A stretch of DNA of 5,874 nt, taken from the NCBI GenBank assembly GCA_036752825.1, contig DAIORV010000138.1, forward strand, positions 1-5,874, read 5' to 3'. Shown here one piece after another: positions 1 to 5,196 of this stretch. Source of the stretch: UBA5177 sp002413265. Its GTDB lineage: Bacteria > Chloroflexota > UBA5177. Numbering within the stretch: the stretch's first letter is position 1; every line of letters begins with the position of its first letter. Under the pieces are notes generated by a model, which was not told the origin of the DNA, did not search any database, and worked only from the letters and a program-made list of their open reading frames with translations. A program made the position numbers and the translations under genes.

Positions 1-207
1 CTTCCGTTCACGCTGCTAGCCGATCCAGGCCACGAGATCGCCCAAGCCTATGGAGTGTGGAAACAAAAAAGTAACTACGGCAAGAAGTACATGGGCATCG
101 AGAGGACAACGTTTCTGATCGACAAAGACGGCACGATACAACGCATTTGGCGCAATGTGCGGGCCAATGGCCATGCTGAACGCGTTCTGGAAGCTATCCG
201 AGCCTGA
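1..207 (+). CDS. bcp: Peroxiredoxin, PrxQ/BCP type (thioredoxin-dependent thiol peroxidase), C-terminal part
   Basis: The open frame starts at base 1 and ends at TGA 205-207, giving the last 68 residues of a protein whose start lies outside the window. It follows the C-terminal half of BCP/PrxQ peroxiredoxins: PFTLLADPGHEIAQAYGVW (visible residues 2-20), then a GIERTTFLIDKDG block (32-44) and a closing NGHAERVLEAI helix (56-66). Arg35 in ERTTF matches the conserved active-site arginine of the family. These cytoplasmic enzymes reduce hydrogen peroxide and organic hydroperoxides using thioredoxin. The peroxidatic Cys lies upstream of the window, so I cannot confirm that it is present. The gene ends 7 bases before the XdhC-like gene and the two are probably cotranscribed. 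The family call is firm; the exact subgroup is less so. Confidence 0.9.
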   Translation, partial: LPFTLLADPGHEIAQAYGVWKQKSNYGKKYMGIERTTFLIDKDGTIQRIWRNVRANGHAERVLEAIRA

Positions 208-214
208 CCCCTCG

Positions 215-979
215 ATGTCCCTCTTCGACGTATTTCGCGACTATCTCGACCGAGAAATCGGAGTGGTGCTCGCCACGGTAGTCGCGGGGCCGAGAGGCGT
301 CGGCGAAAAGCTGCTGATTCGCGCCGGCGGCCTCGTGGAAGGCCACCTTTCCCCTCCCGCGCTCGAGCGCAGTGCGGCGGAGGACGCATCCACATTGCTC
401 GAGGATGAGCACTCCGCGACCCAGGACTACGAGATCGAGGATGAGCTGTACAGCGTCTTTCTCGATGTCTTTCCAGCGCCACCTCAGCTCATCATCGTCG
501 GCGCGAGTAACGCTGCGTCGGCGCTCTGTTCGTTTGCGGCGCGTGCCGGTTACCGCGTCATCGTCTGCGATGCACGGGCAGCATTCGCCGTGCCCGAGCA
601 CTTTCCTGAGGCAAATCAAGTGCTGAAGGGATGGCCGCAAGAGCTACTGCCCGATCTCTCACTCACCGAGAACACCTATGTCGTTCTGCTCAGCCACGAC
701 GCCAGATTCGACCTTCCGACGCTCGAGCATGTCCTTCCCTCCCCCGTGCGGTACATCGGAGCGATCGGAAGTTCTCGCACGCAGGCTCAACGTTTCGAGC
801 GCCTCCGAGACGAGGGCTATAGCGACGAGCAGCTGGCGCGAGTACACGGCCCCGTTGGGCTAGACATAGGTGCTCGTACGCCCGAGGAGATCGCCATCGC
901 GATTCTTGGGGAGATGACCGCTGTGAGGCGCGGCGGAAACGGCGGTTTCCTTCGCGATCGAAAGAGCAGGAAGTCCTAG
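215..979 (+). CDS. XdhC/CoxI-family protein with degenerate N-terminal motif
   Basis: The protein has 254 residues. Its C-terminal half is a clear XdhC Rossmann domain: LIIVGASNAA (92-101), CDAR (118-121), FPEAN (130-134), LLSHDARFD (158-166), YIGAIGSSRTQAQR (180-193) and PVGLDIGARTPEEIAIAI (213-230). XdhC proteins bind molybdenum cofactor and help mature xanthine dehydrogenase-type enzymes. The N-terminal domain is recognisable (LATVV at 19-23, VGEKLLI at 29-35), but the usual SGGC-type cysteine motif appears as LSPPAL (45-50), and the usual GAGHVA is GASNAA (96-101). Cofactor handling is therefore uncertain, and no molybdoenzyme gene is visible here. An in-frame ATG at 155 lies inside the peroxiredoxin gene. 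I chose 215 because it avoids that overlap and puts the first family-like segment near the N terminus, although no good Shine-Dalgarno is seen. The stop overlaps that of pepF. Family call strong; function unsure. Confidence 0.85.
   Translation: MSLFDVFRDYLDREIGVVLATVVAGPRGVGEKLLIRAGGLVEGHLSPPALERSAAEDASTLLEDEHSATQDYEIEDELYSVFLDVFPAPPQLIIVGASNAASALCSFAARAGYRVIVCDARAAFAVPEHFPEANQVLKGWPQELLPDLSLTENTYVVLLSHDARFDLPTLEHVLPSPVRYIGAIGSSRTQAQRFERLRDEGYSDEQLARVHGPVGLDIGARTPEEIAIAILGEMTAVRRGGNGGFLRDRKSRKS
929..956 (+). other. Imperfect hairpin in the 3' end of the XdhC-like gene
   Basis: A perfect 6-base stem, GGAAAC/GTTTCC around the loop GGCG (935-950), is extended outward after one C/T mismatch by a G-T pair and four G-C pairs, giving a 28-base hairpin. 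It lies 20 bases upstream of the XdhC-like stop and within the poorly conserved tail of that protein. Neither strand has a T tract after it, so it is not a convincing intrinsic terminator. It might slow or mark transcript ends at this convergent junction, or it may simply be a chance product of a GC-rich, Gly/Arg-coding stretch. Confidence 0.3.
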
Positions 980-2805
980 CCGTCCTTCGACGCGCTCCTC
1001 TGTCCCACAATCTCCTCCAGTCTGTCGACGGTTTGCGCCAGCACGGCGAACGCCCGATTGACCGGCTCAGGCGTTGTCATATCCACCCCGGCTGCTCTCA
1101 ACCCATCTATCGGATACACCGACCCTCCCGCTTTCAAAAGGTTTAGATACCGCTCGGCCGCGGGCCGCCCCTCGTCCACCACGGATTGAGCCAGTGAGTT
1201 GGCGGCGGAGATGCCGGTAGCGTACTGGAACACGTAAAAGTTCCCGTACATGTGATGAGAGAACTCTCCCCAGGTAATGCCGACGCGTTCCTCGTCGACA
1301 TGCACCTCATCTCCGTAGCCCTCTCGGAAGAGCTCCGTCATCCGCTCCGTGAGGCCCTCAGCCGTTAGCTCCTGGCCCTGCTCAACCTTCTCGTGAATCT
1401 CCAATTCCAATCGAGCGAGCGTCGGCATGATGAAGAAGTACCGATGGAAGTTGCTCATGGCTTCTTCGATCAGAGCCAGCTGGAAGTCTAGGTCGCTGCG
1501 GCTGGCGAGGAGATGTGAGCGAACCAAGGCTTGATTGAAGTTCGAGGCAGTCTCTGCCACGAACATCGAGTACTGCGAGTACACGAGGGGCTGGTTCTGC
1601 CACGTGAAGTACGAATGCAAAGAGTGACCAAGCTCGTGCGCCAGTGTGCTCAGACTGAAGACGTCATCCGTGTAGCTCATTAAGATGAACGGGTACGTTC
1701 CCGGAAACCCGTCGGAGAAGGCGCCGCTCATCTTGCCCTTATTCGGGTAGACGTCGACCCACCTCTCGTCTAGACAGCCTCGCCGTAATGTTTCCACGTA
1801 CTCGTCTCCGAGCGGAGACATCCCCTGACAGATGAGGTCAACGGCTTCTTCGTACGGAATCTGCGGCGAGCGAGAGCCGAGGGGAGCCCAAACGTCGTAC
1901 GGATGCAGCTGGTCGACTCCCAACGCCTGCCGGCGCACTCTCCAGTAGCGGTGCCAGGTAGGCAGATTTTGCCGAAACGTGTCGACGAGATTGTGGAACA
2001 CTTCGAGCGGGATGTTGTTTGGAGCAAGCGAAGCCTCGAGCGACGACCCATAGTGGCGTACTCGTGCGTTGAAGACGTCCCGCTTGATACCGGCGGACAG
2101 GCACGCGGCCATCGTGTTTTGCATGCCCCGGTGCCCGTCCGTGTAGTTCTCCCAAGCCGTTCTTCGAATCTCACGATCCTCGCTGTTCAGCAGATCGTGG
2201 TAATTTCCCTGCACAAGCTCTATCTCTCTTCCGTTGGAGTCCCGTGCAGGCCGAAACTTCAAGTCCGCATCCGTCAATACGCCGTGAATTGAGGTTGCCG
2301 TGCCGAAGGGATCCTGAGCGAGTCCCAGCACCTCTTCCACCTCTGCCGAGCGAACGTGCACCGCCTCCCGGAACAGATTTTCGATATAGTGGCCGTACAC
2401 TCTGAGGCGCGGCTCCTCTTCCATCAGGCCTTCGATCCGCTCCCTGCCAATCGCTAACACTTCCGGTTCGGCGAACGCAGTCGAAGCAACGGCCTGTCCG
2501 AAGAGCCCGCGGGCACGACCGAACTTGGCTACGCCTCCCTGATTGGTCGTGTCGACGCTGTGGACGCCCGCCGCATACACATAAATCTTGCCGACCGCAC
2601 GAAAGAATTCGTCGGTGGCGTCAAGGTATTCAAGAAGAACGCTTGCCCCCTCCGCGAGGCGGCCCCGAAAACTCGAAACGATAGGAATCTGTCGCTCCAC
2701 GTCCGCGATTGCGGCTTCCCAGGTGCCGTCATCGGGAAACACGCTCTGCACGTCCCAGGTGCGGTTCGCCCGGAGCTCACTCCGTGCTGGAACGCTCTTC
2801 TGCAT
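976..2805 (-). CDS. pepF: Oligoendopeptidase F (PepF-like), M3 family zinc metallopeptidase
   Basis: The protein has 609 residues, the normal length for PepF/M3B peptidases. These cytoplasmic zinc enzymes cut short peptides and contribute to peptide turnover. The N terminus has the family opening TWDVQSVFPDDGTWEAAI (16-33) and FRGRL (46-50). The zinc site is HELGH (His390, Glu391, His394), and the third ligand is Glu418 in FVAETASN, 24 residues on. The C-terminal substrate-side motif reads SHHMYGNFYVFQYATG (516-531), close to the family pattern HfYxxFYvYqYATG. There is no signal peptide or membrane segment. The start is supported by GAAGGGG (2812-2818) six bases before the ATG. A promoter-like TATAAA lies about 37 bases upstream of the ATG. 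The gene converges on the XdhC-like gene and shares the stop-codon palindrome CTAG (976-979). All catalytic residues I looked for are present. Confidence 0.96.
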   Translation of the reverse strand: MQKSVPARSELRANRTWDVQSVFPDDGTWEAAIADVERQIPIVSSFRGRLAEGASVLLEYLDATDEFFRAVGKIYVYAAGVHSVDTTNQGGVAKFGRARGLFGQAVASTAFAEPEVLAIGRERIEGLMEEEPRLRVYGHYIENLFREAVHVRSAEVEEVLGLAQDPFGTATSIHGVLTDADLKFRPARDSNGREIELVQGNYHDLLNSEDREIRRTAWENYTDGHRGMQNTMAACLSAGIKRDVFNARVRHYGSSLEASLAPNNIPLEVFHNLVDTFRQNLPTWHRYWRVRRQALGVDQLHPYDVWAPLGSRSPQIPYEEAVDLICQGMSPLGDEYVETLRRGCLDERWVDVYPNKGKMSGAFSDGFPGTYPFILMSYTDDVFSLSTLAHELGHSLHSYFTWQNQPLVYSQYSMFVAETASNFNQALVRSHLLASRSDLDFQLALIEEAMSNFHRYFFIMPTLARLELEIHEKVEQGQELTAEGLTERMTELFREGYGDEVHVDEERVGITWGEFSHHMYGNFYVFQYATGISAANSLAQSVVDEGRPAAERYLNLLKAGGSVYPIDGLRAAGVDMTTPEPVNRAFAVLAQTVDRLEEIVGQRSASKDG

Positions 2806-2841
2806 CGGCTACCCCTTCAGATTTGGCTGAAACGTTGCCTC

Positions 2842-2847
2842 TTTATA
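2842..2847 (-). promoter_or_regulatory. Possible -10 element for pepF
   Basis: Read on the minus strand, these bases are TATAAA preceded by GTG, a good -10 hexamer. Transcription would begin near 2835 and give a leader of about 30 bases containing the GAAGGGG ribosome site. No convincing -35 is found at normal spacing: GTGACA is present but 21 bases away. I regard this as a plausible but unproven promoter. Confidence 0.4.
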
Positions 2848-2915
2848 CACGGGGAATATCCGCCCTGTTGTCACGCGCCCATGTCGGATGCGCGGTCACC
2901 TATGTATCCAGGCGC

Positions 2916-2945
2916 TTGAATTTTCGCTCCCCTACTCGTTACACT
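2916..2945 (+). promoter_or_regulatory. Likely sigma-70-type promoter of the initiator tRNA gene
   Basis: TTGAAT (2916-2921) and TACACT (2940-2945) are separated by 18 bases and end 9 bases before the mature tRNA start. Transcription would begin near 2952, leaving only a few leader bases for RNase P to remove. The stretch just after the -10, TTAGTGCGCC, becomes GC-rich, which in bacteria is often associated with growth-rate or stringent control of stable RNA genes; that last point is inference. It points away from the possible pepF promoter. Confidence 0.6.
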
Positions 2946-2954
2946 TTAGTGCGC

Positions 2955-3029
2955 CGCGGGGTAGAGCAGTGGCAGCTCGTCGGGCTCATAACCCGGAGGT
3001 CGTAGGTTCGAATCCTACCCCCGCTACCA
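2955..3029 (+). tRNA. Initiator tRNA-Met (anticodon CAT), CCA encoded
   Basis: A full cloverleaf can be folded. The acceptor strands are CGCGGGG (2955-2961) and CCCCGCT (3019-3025), followed by discriminator A3026 and encoded CCA (3027-3029). The D stem is GAGC/GCTC with a 7-base loop containing GG. The anticodon stem is TCGGG/CCCGG, with loop CTCATAA and anticodon CAT at 2987-2989. The variable loop is AGGTC, and the T arm is GTAGG-TTCGAAT-CCTAC. Initiator features are three consecutive G-C pairs at the base of the anticodon stem, an A11-T24 pair in the D stem, and no Watson-Crick pair at positions 1-72. The 1-72 mismatch here is C x T (C x U in RNA), where the textbook bacterial initiator has C x A. 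The length of 75 bases is two shorter than E. coli tRNA-fMet because of the smaller D loop. Confidence 0.97.
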
Positions 3030-3031
3030 TG

Positions 3032-3058
3032 AACTGGCCTGCTTAGGCAGGTCAGTTT
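3032..3058 (+). terminator. Intrinsic terminator-like hairpin after the tRNA
   Basis: AACTGGCCTGC (3032-3042) pairs with GCAGGTCAGTT (3047-3057) across a TTAG loop, giving an 11-base stem with a single G-T wobble. The stem runs into TTT at 3056-3058, and after CCG another TTT follows. It begins two bases after the tRNA CCA. The stem is strong but the T tract is short and interrupted, so some read-through into the kinase-like gene, which starts 22 bases after the stem, is possible. Confidence 0.7.
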
Positions 3059-3063
3059 CCGTT

Positions 3064-3069
3064 TATAGA
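3064..3069 (+). promoter_or_regulatory. Possible -10 element for the kinase-like gene
   Basis: TATAGA lies 10 bases before the ATG at 3080, so a transcript starting the usual 6 to 8 bases downstream would have almost no leader. There is no recognisable -35 at 16-18 bases upstream. It matters because the gene has no Shine-Dalgarno; leaderless translation would explain that. This is a weak, sequence-only guess. Confidence 0.3.
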
Positions 3070-3079
3070 CACTCTCCTT

Positions 3080-3724
3080 ATGCCCGTAATCACCGTTTCG
3101 CGTCAATACGGAAGCATGGGCGACGAAATCGCTCAAGCCGTGGCGGAGAAGCTCGGCCTCAGACTCGTGGCGCAGGACATGCTCAGTGAGGTCGCCCAAC
3201 GTCTCGGCGTTACCCAGTCTCAACTCTCGGAGAGGGACGAACGAGACAGCAATCTCGTTGCGGATCTCGTTCGCACCATGCGGAGGCTCTATCCGGCAAC
3301 CGTCCTCCCGAGCCGACCTGATGAGGGGCTCGAAGTCGACGAAGCTACCTACCTGCAGGTGACCCGCCAGGTTATCTGGGAGATCGCACGGAACAGCGAC
3401 GCGATAATCGTCGATCGCGGCGCCGCTTTCATACTCGAGAGCAACCCAGATGTACTCCACGTGCTCCTGGTCGCGCCGTTGAGTCATAGGATCGAGATGG
3501 TGATGGCCACCGAGAAGCTCGACCAGCGCCAAGCGCTTCAGAAGATCAAATCTGCGGACTCCAGCCGAAGCAAGTACATTCGACACTACTATCGCGCCAA
3601 GTGGCTCGACGTCGGTCATTACGACTTAGTGCTGAACACTGCGCACTTCTCTCAGCTGGCAGCCACCTCCCTCATCTGCTCTGCCGTTGCAGCAGACCGG
3701 GACAAGCCGACTCCAAAGTCATGA
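3080..3724 (+). CDS. Cytidylate-kinase-like P-loop protein
   Basis: The protein has 214 residues and resembles the cytidylate-kinase-like family (Pfam Cytidylate_kin2 type). The opening ITVSRQYGSMGDEIAQAVA (4-22) matches the family's modified phosphate loop, SRQxGSGGxEIA. A central IIVDRGAAFIL (109-119) matches its vGRGAxxIL strand. The C-terminal KYIRHYYRAKWLDVGHYDL (165-183) plus VLNT (184-187) matches the helix and strand of the closing part. The family is related to CMP kinase, but its members usually have no tested substrate; nucleotide or small-molecule phosphorylation is inferred. A classical GKS/GKT lysine is absent, and the third residue of GSGG is Met13. The ATG is fixed because the conserved block starts at residue 4, yet the bases before it (CTCCTT) contain no Shine-Dalgarno. 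The stop lies 79 bases before the next gene on the same strand. It is probably not the housekeeping CMP kinase. Confidence 0.82.
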   Translation: MPVITVSRQYGSMGDEIAQAVAEKLGLRLVAQDMLSEVAQRLGVTQSQLSERDERDSNLVADLVRTMRRLYPATVLPSRPDEGLEVDEATYLQVTRQVIWEIARNSDAIIVDRGAAFILESNPDVLHVLLVAPLSHRIEMVMATEKLDQRQALQKIKSADSSRSKYIRHYYRAKWLDVGHYDLVLNTAHFSQLAATSLICSAVAADRDKPTPKS

Positions 3725-3790
3725 GTGTCCCCCCACACCGGCCCGCGGCACGTTCCCTGCTAAAGGAACTGCAAGCAACCGGCGAGATTA

Positions 3791-3797
3791 GGGGAGG
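3791..3797 (+). promoter_or_regulatory. Strong ribosome binding site for the 96-residue protein
   Basis: GGGGAGG ends six bases before ATG 3804. It is among the best Shine-Dalgarno matches in the window. It is the main reason to accept the small unknown frame 3804-4094 as a real gene and to prefer this start over the overlapping ATG at 3721 in a different frame. Confidence 0.75.
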
Positions 3798-3803
3798 ACA
3801 CCG

Positions 3804-4094
3804 ATGGCGCTCCTACAGATGCTCGGTGAGGAGGAGATCGCCGAAGATCGTATTCAGGAGTATTTCCGCGATCTGTATCGCGTGGTGTGCGTTGGCGAGA
3901 AGCCGTCGTCCTTAGATAGAGCCGGCGGCATGGTTCGCACCACCTACGTCGTGGACTGGGAGCAGCTCGTGCATCTCCTCGAGAGCTACATGGTTTTCGG
4001 AGAGGACATCGTCGAGGTGGCTCGCATGAGTCCTGACGAGGCGAGACTCTTCGAGATAACGGGAAACAACCTGCCCGCGCCCTGTCGAGCTTGA
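3804..4094 (+). CDS. Small acidic protein of unknown function
   Basis: I do not recognise this 96-residue protein. It has 18 Asp/Glu against 9 Arg/Lys, no signal peptide and no membrane helix. The N-terminal part (LGEEEIAEDRIQEYFRDLY, 7-25) looks helical and very acidic. A middle segment, VRTTYVVDWEQLVHLLESY (44-62), could be a strand followed by an amphipathic helix. The last third includes FGEDIVEVARMSPDEARLF (65-83). Two Cys (29 and 94) are too far apart to suggest a metal motif. Reality is supported by the GGGGAGG ribosome site and by sitting in line behind the kinase-like gene, 79 bases downstream with no terminator visible between them, so the two are probably cotranscribed. It could be a small regulatory or partner protein of that kinase, but that is a guess from position alone. 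Confidence 0.72.
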   Translation: MALLQMLGEEEIAEDRIQEYFRDLYRVVCVGEKPSSLDRAGGMVRTTYVVDWEQLVHLLESYMVFGEDIVEVARMSPDEARLFEITGNNLPAPCRA

Positions 4095-4106
4095 GCCGTT
4101 TCAAGC
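4089..4106 (+). other. Short hairpin over the stop of the 96-residue gene
   Basis: GCTTGA and TCAAGC form a 6-base stem around the loop GCCGTT, spanning the TGA stop. The 31-base convergent gap to the isomerase gene has no T tract in either direction, so this is at best a weak bidirectional terminator. An 8-base direct repeat, AGCCGTTT, occurs at 4094-4101 and 4120-4127, bracketing the gap; it may be chance. Confidence 0.25.
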
Positions 4107-4125
4107 CTAGGTTGATGTCAGCCGT

Positions 4126-5196
4126 TTACTGCGTCCTGGAAAGCTCTGTTTTCAGAAAATCGATGGGCTTGATCTCAGTCGGGTCGGCGCCGTTGAGCAA
4201 CGCCAGGTAGTAGCTCACATAGTCGCCCAATGAGATAAGGGTAAATATCTGGGCAAGCCTTCCGGTTCCCGAACCGCTAACAGTCTGATGAGGCACCCCA
4301 AACTGATCCATGAGCCGCCCGGTGACCTGCATCCTCAGGCGTATTCGGTGCGAAAGCTGCGGGCTATCCAGGACAAAAACCTGCATGCGCTCCGACAGAT
4401 TTGACGGATATCCATAGCCGACAATGGCATTGTGGTTGAGCTCTGAGAACTCTTCGAAGAACGCCCATTGCTTGGAGTTCTCATTCACCTGCGTCTTCCA
4501 ACGGCGGGCGACCGCCGCGAGAAACTCTGAGCCATATACGACCACGACCTTGCCAAACGCAGCTCGAGCCATTTGCTTCGCCGGGTTTTGGGTTCGTGGA
4601 ACTTCTCCGCTCCACTCGTTTCGAACCGAACGAACGCGCGCGATCGCTTCCCTCATGAGCGCCTCTTGGTCGGGGAGAAAGCCCAAGCGCGCCACGATGC
4701 CTACGAGCGGAGTAAACAGGTACCCGAGCGTGGCTCGGGGCTGCGCATCATAACTGAAGGTCAAAGTCGGGACGGACCAATCAGTGGCCTGCTGCAGAAC
4801 ACGGCCCCCGGTCGTGACGGCAATCAACCGGGATCCCCTCGAGTGCGCCTCGTTCATGGCTGAGAGCGTCTCCTCGGTGTTCCCAGAATAGCTGGCGATG
4901 ATCACGAGCGAGCGCCGGTTCACGTACTGAGGCAGACCATAGCCGCGCCAGACCGATATTGGGATGGGCATGTCGGCAGCCGCATAGGCTTCGAGCAGCG
5001 AGCCGCCGATCGCCGAGCCGCCCATGCCCGCGACGACGACATTCTGCACCCTCCCTAAGTCTTCTGGTAGAGCCATTGCTTGGGACAAGGCCCAGGCATC
5101 CGCCATCTGGACCGCGAGATCATTGACTCGCCGGTACATGTCGTCCGGGTCCAGCGACGAGTAGGAAGCGGGATCGTCCAGATCGATATCAGGCAT
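4126..5196 (-). CDS. Bifunctional phosphoglucose/phosphomannose isomerase
   Basis: This 356-residue SIS-fold sugar isomerase interconverts glucose 6-phosphate or mannose 6-phosphate with fructose 6-phosphate in the cytoplasm. The first SIS half has VVVAGMGGSAIGG (53-65) and the phosphate-binding SYSGNTEET (102-110), followed by PRATLGYLF (153-161). The second half has QVNENSKQWAF (236-246) and ELNHN (252-256). By family comparison with the archaeal enzyme, Glu239 and His255 are the likely catalytic pair. The tail HQTVSGSG (303-310) through LGDYVSYYLALLNGADPTEIKPIDFLK (323-349) is the usual C-terminal domain. Length is normal and all expected motifs are present. The ATG overlaps the PRC gene by 8 bases (ATGCCTGA). 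AGGCGG sits six bases upstream and a stronger GGAGG 15 bases upstream, suggesting translational coupling. It may serve both glycolysis and mannose or nucleotide-sugar supply. Dual specificity is inferred from the family. Confidence 0.93.
   Translation of the reverse strand: MPDIDLDDPASYSSLDPDDMYRRVNDLAVQMADAWALSQAMALPEDLGRVQNVVVAGMGGSAIGGSLLEAYAAADMPIPISVWRGYGLPQYVNRRSLVIIASYSGNTEETLSAMNEAHSRGSRLIAVTTGGRVLQQATDWSVPTLTFSYDAQPRATLGYLFTPLVGIVARLGFLPDQEALMREAIARVRSVRNEWSGEVPRTQNPAKQMARAAFGKVVVVYGSEFLAAVARRWKTQVNENSKQWAFFEEFSELNHNAIVGYGYPSNLSERMQVFVLDSPQLSHRIRLRMQVTGRLMDQFGVPHQTVSGSGTGRLAQIFTLISLGDYVSYYLALLNGADPTEIKPIDFLKTELSRTQ

Noticed and set aside
155..214. Longer start for the XdhC-like protein at ATG 155
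   Set aside because: It would overlap the end of the peroxiredoxin gene by more than 50 bases, and the extra 20 residues are out-of-frame peroxiredoxin sequence with no family similarity.
75..640. Open frames on the minus strand opposite the peroxiredoxin and XdhC-like genes
   Set aside because: Arg/Ser-rich or low-complexity translations lying fully antisense to two recognised families; typical GC-rich shadows.
2816..2831. Small inverted repeat TTCAG/CTGAA in the pepF leader
   Set aside because: Only five base pairs with a six-base loop; expected by chance and with no sign of a riboswitch or operator.
2939..3619. 226-residue open frame on the minus strand, ending in a GGRIRTYDLRVMSPTSCH-type sequence
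   Set aside because: It runs antisense to the kinase-like gene and the tRNA. The C-terminal sequence is the familiar false translation of the antisense strand of a tRNA-Met gene, and the frame opposes a well-supported coding region.
3721..3915. ATG overlapping the kinase-like stop (ATGA), opening a frame in the gap before the 96-residue gene
   Set aside because: The first 28 or so codons look protein-like, but the frame then runs through the 96-residue gene in another register with an Arg/Ser-rich shadow composition, has no ribosome site of its own, and competes with the strong GGGGAGG/ATG at 3804.
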